A stretch of 7,068 nt of DNA, taken from Candidatus Latescibacterota bacterium (GTDB lineage: Bacteria; JAAXHH01). This document shows, in pieces, positions 6,069 through 7,068 of this stretch (the first letter of the stretch is position 1; each line of letters starts with the position of its first letter). Location: NCBI GenBank assembly GCA_022821935.1, contig JAJECR010000165.1, positions 1 to 7,068 on the forward strand. Reading direction: 5' to 3'. The notes beneath the pieces were generated by a model, which was not told the DNA's origin, made no database searches, and was given only the letters and a program-made list of their open reading frames with translations. The translations under genes were made by a program, and so were the position numbers.

Positions 6069-7046
6069 TCAAAGCGCTCCCAGCGCCACGTACAGGTCGA
6101 TGAACAGGTCAGCGGATACCGGTATGGTGACCACGTCGATCCGGCCGTCCACCAACCGTTCGATCTGGATGATCCGCTGGTTCTCGGATACCCCTATCCG
6201 CTGCGCGGTGGCTTCCAGGTCGCGGAACCGTAGCGGATCGATGATTTCGTCCCGCATTTCCATGTCCAGGCTCCGCAACGTATCGAAAAACATCTCGGGG
6301 CCGTACACGTGCTCCATGCCTTCGTGCATCCGGCCTTCAGCCGCCGTCGCGTACGCATCGATGAGATTGAACTGTTCGACCGATATCGGCATCCGGAGCA
6401 GGATATAGTTGTCGTCGTCCACCAGGTATATTTCGCCTTTGCGAATCCACCCCGGCCGGATTACGACCGTGCGCGACCAGTCCTCCAGGGCATCGGTTTC
6501 AAAGTAGGACGGCGAATCGGCAAGTGCATCCGTCTGTGCGTAAGATTGCGATTCCGGCTGCCCAGTCGATTCCGGCTGCTCAGGCGATTCCGGCTGCTCA
6601 GGCGATTCTGATCGCGAAACAGACGGTACGTACGACGGACTGGTGGTCGCCGGGCCCGCCGATCCGCCGGCAGAATGACCGGTCCTGGTGAACCGTTCGG
6701 GGATGTCGAGGAAACGATCCCGGGTCATGATCAGCTTGTGCCCGCGCTCCAGCCGGACGATTTCGGAGACCGGAGCGTACCGGGGACTTGATCCGCCGGG
6801 TTCGACTCCCGTATCCAGCGCGACCTGGCTGCGTTGTTCGATTAACCGGTTCGCGTGCTCCAGCGCCTCGTTGGTCCGGATTTCCTGGTCCACGAACCGA
6901 TCCAACCGGTCGCGGGAATCATTGCGGGCGTCCATGTAGGCGCCGACGAACCGTTCGATGGCGTGCCAGCGTATTTCAACCAGGGTCACGGCAACCAGCG
7001 CGACAATCAGCAACGCGGCGGGCCAGGCATGGATCAGGTTCTTCAT
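6069..7046 (-). CDS. Membrane-anchored hypothetical protein, probable operon partner of the PBP
   Basis: A 325-residue protein I do not recognise. Residues 7-25 form one hydrophobic segment after a short basic N-terminus, giving an anchor or uncleaved signal, so the rest is probably extracytoplasmic. Residues about 38-75 are highly charged and helical, possibly a coiled coil. Residues 124-190 are a Ser/Pro/Glu/Gln-rich linker that includes the PEQPES hexapeptide repeat. The C-terminal part (192-325) looks folded: a strand-rich section (RTVVIRPGWIRKGEIYLVDD, 192-211), then helix-rich sequence, and near the end RIIQIERLVDGRIDVVTIPV (291-310), which again looks like strands. The ATG at 7046 is the first in-frame start visible; AAGG lies only 2 nt before it, so the start is moderately certain and the frame is open to the window edge. 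It precedes the class A PBP by 32 bp on the same strand, suggesting a role in cell-envelope synthesis. An alternative is chance adjacency. Confidence 0.78.
   Translation of the reverse strand: MKNLIHAWPAALLIVALVAVTLVEIRWHAIERFVGAYMDARNDSRDRLDRFVDQEIRTNEALEHANRLIEQRSQVALDTGVEPGGSSPRYAPVSEIVRLERGHKLIMTRDRFLDIPERFTRTGHSAGGSAGPATTSPSYVPSVSRSESPEQPESPEQPESTGQPESQSYAQTDALADSPSYFETDALEDWSRTVVIRPGWIRKGEIYLVDDDNYILLRMPISVEQFNLIDAYATAAEGRMHEGMEHVYGPEMFFDTLRSLDMEMRDEIIDPLRFRDLEATAQRIGVSENQRIIQIERLVDGRIDVVTIPVSADLFIDLYVALGAL
6549..6610 (-). repeat. In-frame 18-bp tandem repeat encoding a PEQPES linker
   Basis: Three consecutive 18-bp units (6549-6566, 6567-6584, 6585-6602) plus an 8-bp remnant to 6610. 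On the plus strand the unit is CGATTCCGGCTGCTCAGG; the second and third copies are identical and the first differs at its 3' end. In the minus-strand gene they encode a Pro-Glu-Gln-Pro-Glu-Ser linker around residues 146-165. The near-perfect identity suggests recent expansion by slippage, and copy number probably varies between strains. Confidence 0.85.
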
Positions 7047-7068
7047 GACCTTACAACATAGGCCGAAA

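Noticed and set aside
6549..6610. Possible CRISPR-like or regulatory repeat
   Set aside because: The units are directly adjacent with no spacers and keep the reading frame, encoding a repetitive linker; it is a coding tandem repeat.

Overview
This window is about 62% GC by eye, bacterial, and chromosomal in character. It holds the 3' end of acs, four complete minus-strand protein genes plus a shorter one with a revised start, one small plus-strand gene, and two tRNA genes. The combination of a high-GC genome, a phytanoyl-CoA-dioxygenase-family gene coupled to a short-chain dehydrogenase, a beta-propeller of the sialidase/glycosidase type and a class A penicillin-binding protein resembles uncultured, mostly environmental lineages such as Latescibacterota or Poribacteria, where PhyH-family genes are numerous. 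That placement is inference only; nothing here fixes the phylum.

Layout: (1) 2-175, plus strand, C-terminus of acetyl-CoA synthetase, convergent with (2) 985-212, minus strand, an SDR oxidoreductase. The SDR overlaps by one base (TGATG) the end of (3) 1821-985, minus strand, a PhyH-family Fe(II)/2-oxoglutarate dioxygenase; the two form a translationally coupled pair. (4) A short degenerate tandem repeat at 1872-1912 spans the stop codon of (5) 2887-1907, minus strand, a beta-propeller protein with sialidase-like Asp-box-type motifs. (6) tRNA-Cys(GCA) and tRNA-Gly(GCC) lie in tandem on the minus strand upstream of it, behind a good sigma-70-type promoter. (7) A 351-bp divergent intergenic region carries that promoter and a second one facing right toward (8) a small conserved-looking hypothetical protein at 3489-3746. 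(9) 6036-3766, minus strand, a complete class A bifunctional penicillin-binding protein, preceded by (10) 7046-6069, minus strand, a membrane-anchored hypothetical protein that is probably its operon partner.

How they work together: the PhyH/SDR pair looks like a small oxidative module (hydroxylation, then alcohol/ketone redox) with unknown substrate. The PBP and the membrane protein probably act together at the cell envelope. The tRNA pair may share a transcript with the propeller gene, because no clear terminator is seen between them. I found no CRISPR array, insertion sequence, phage gene or defence island, and nothing that amounts to a convincing new multi-gene system. The best candidates for new biology are the uncharacterised membrane partner of the PBP and the small protein with a GGLCR motif.
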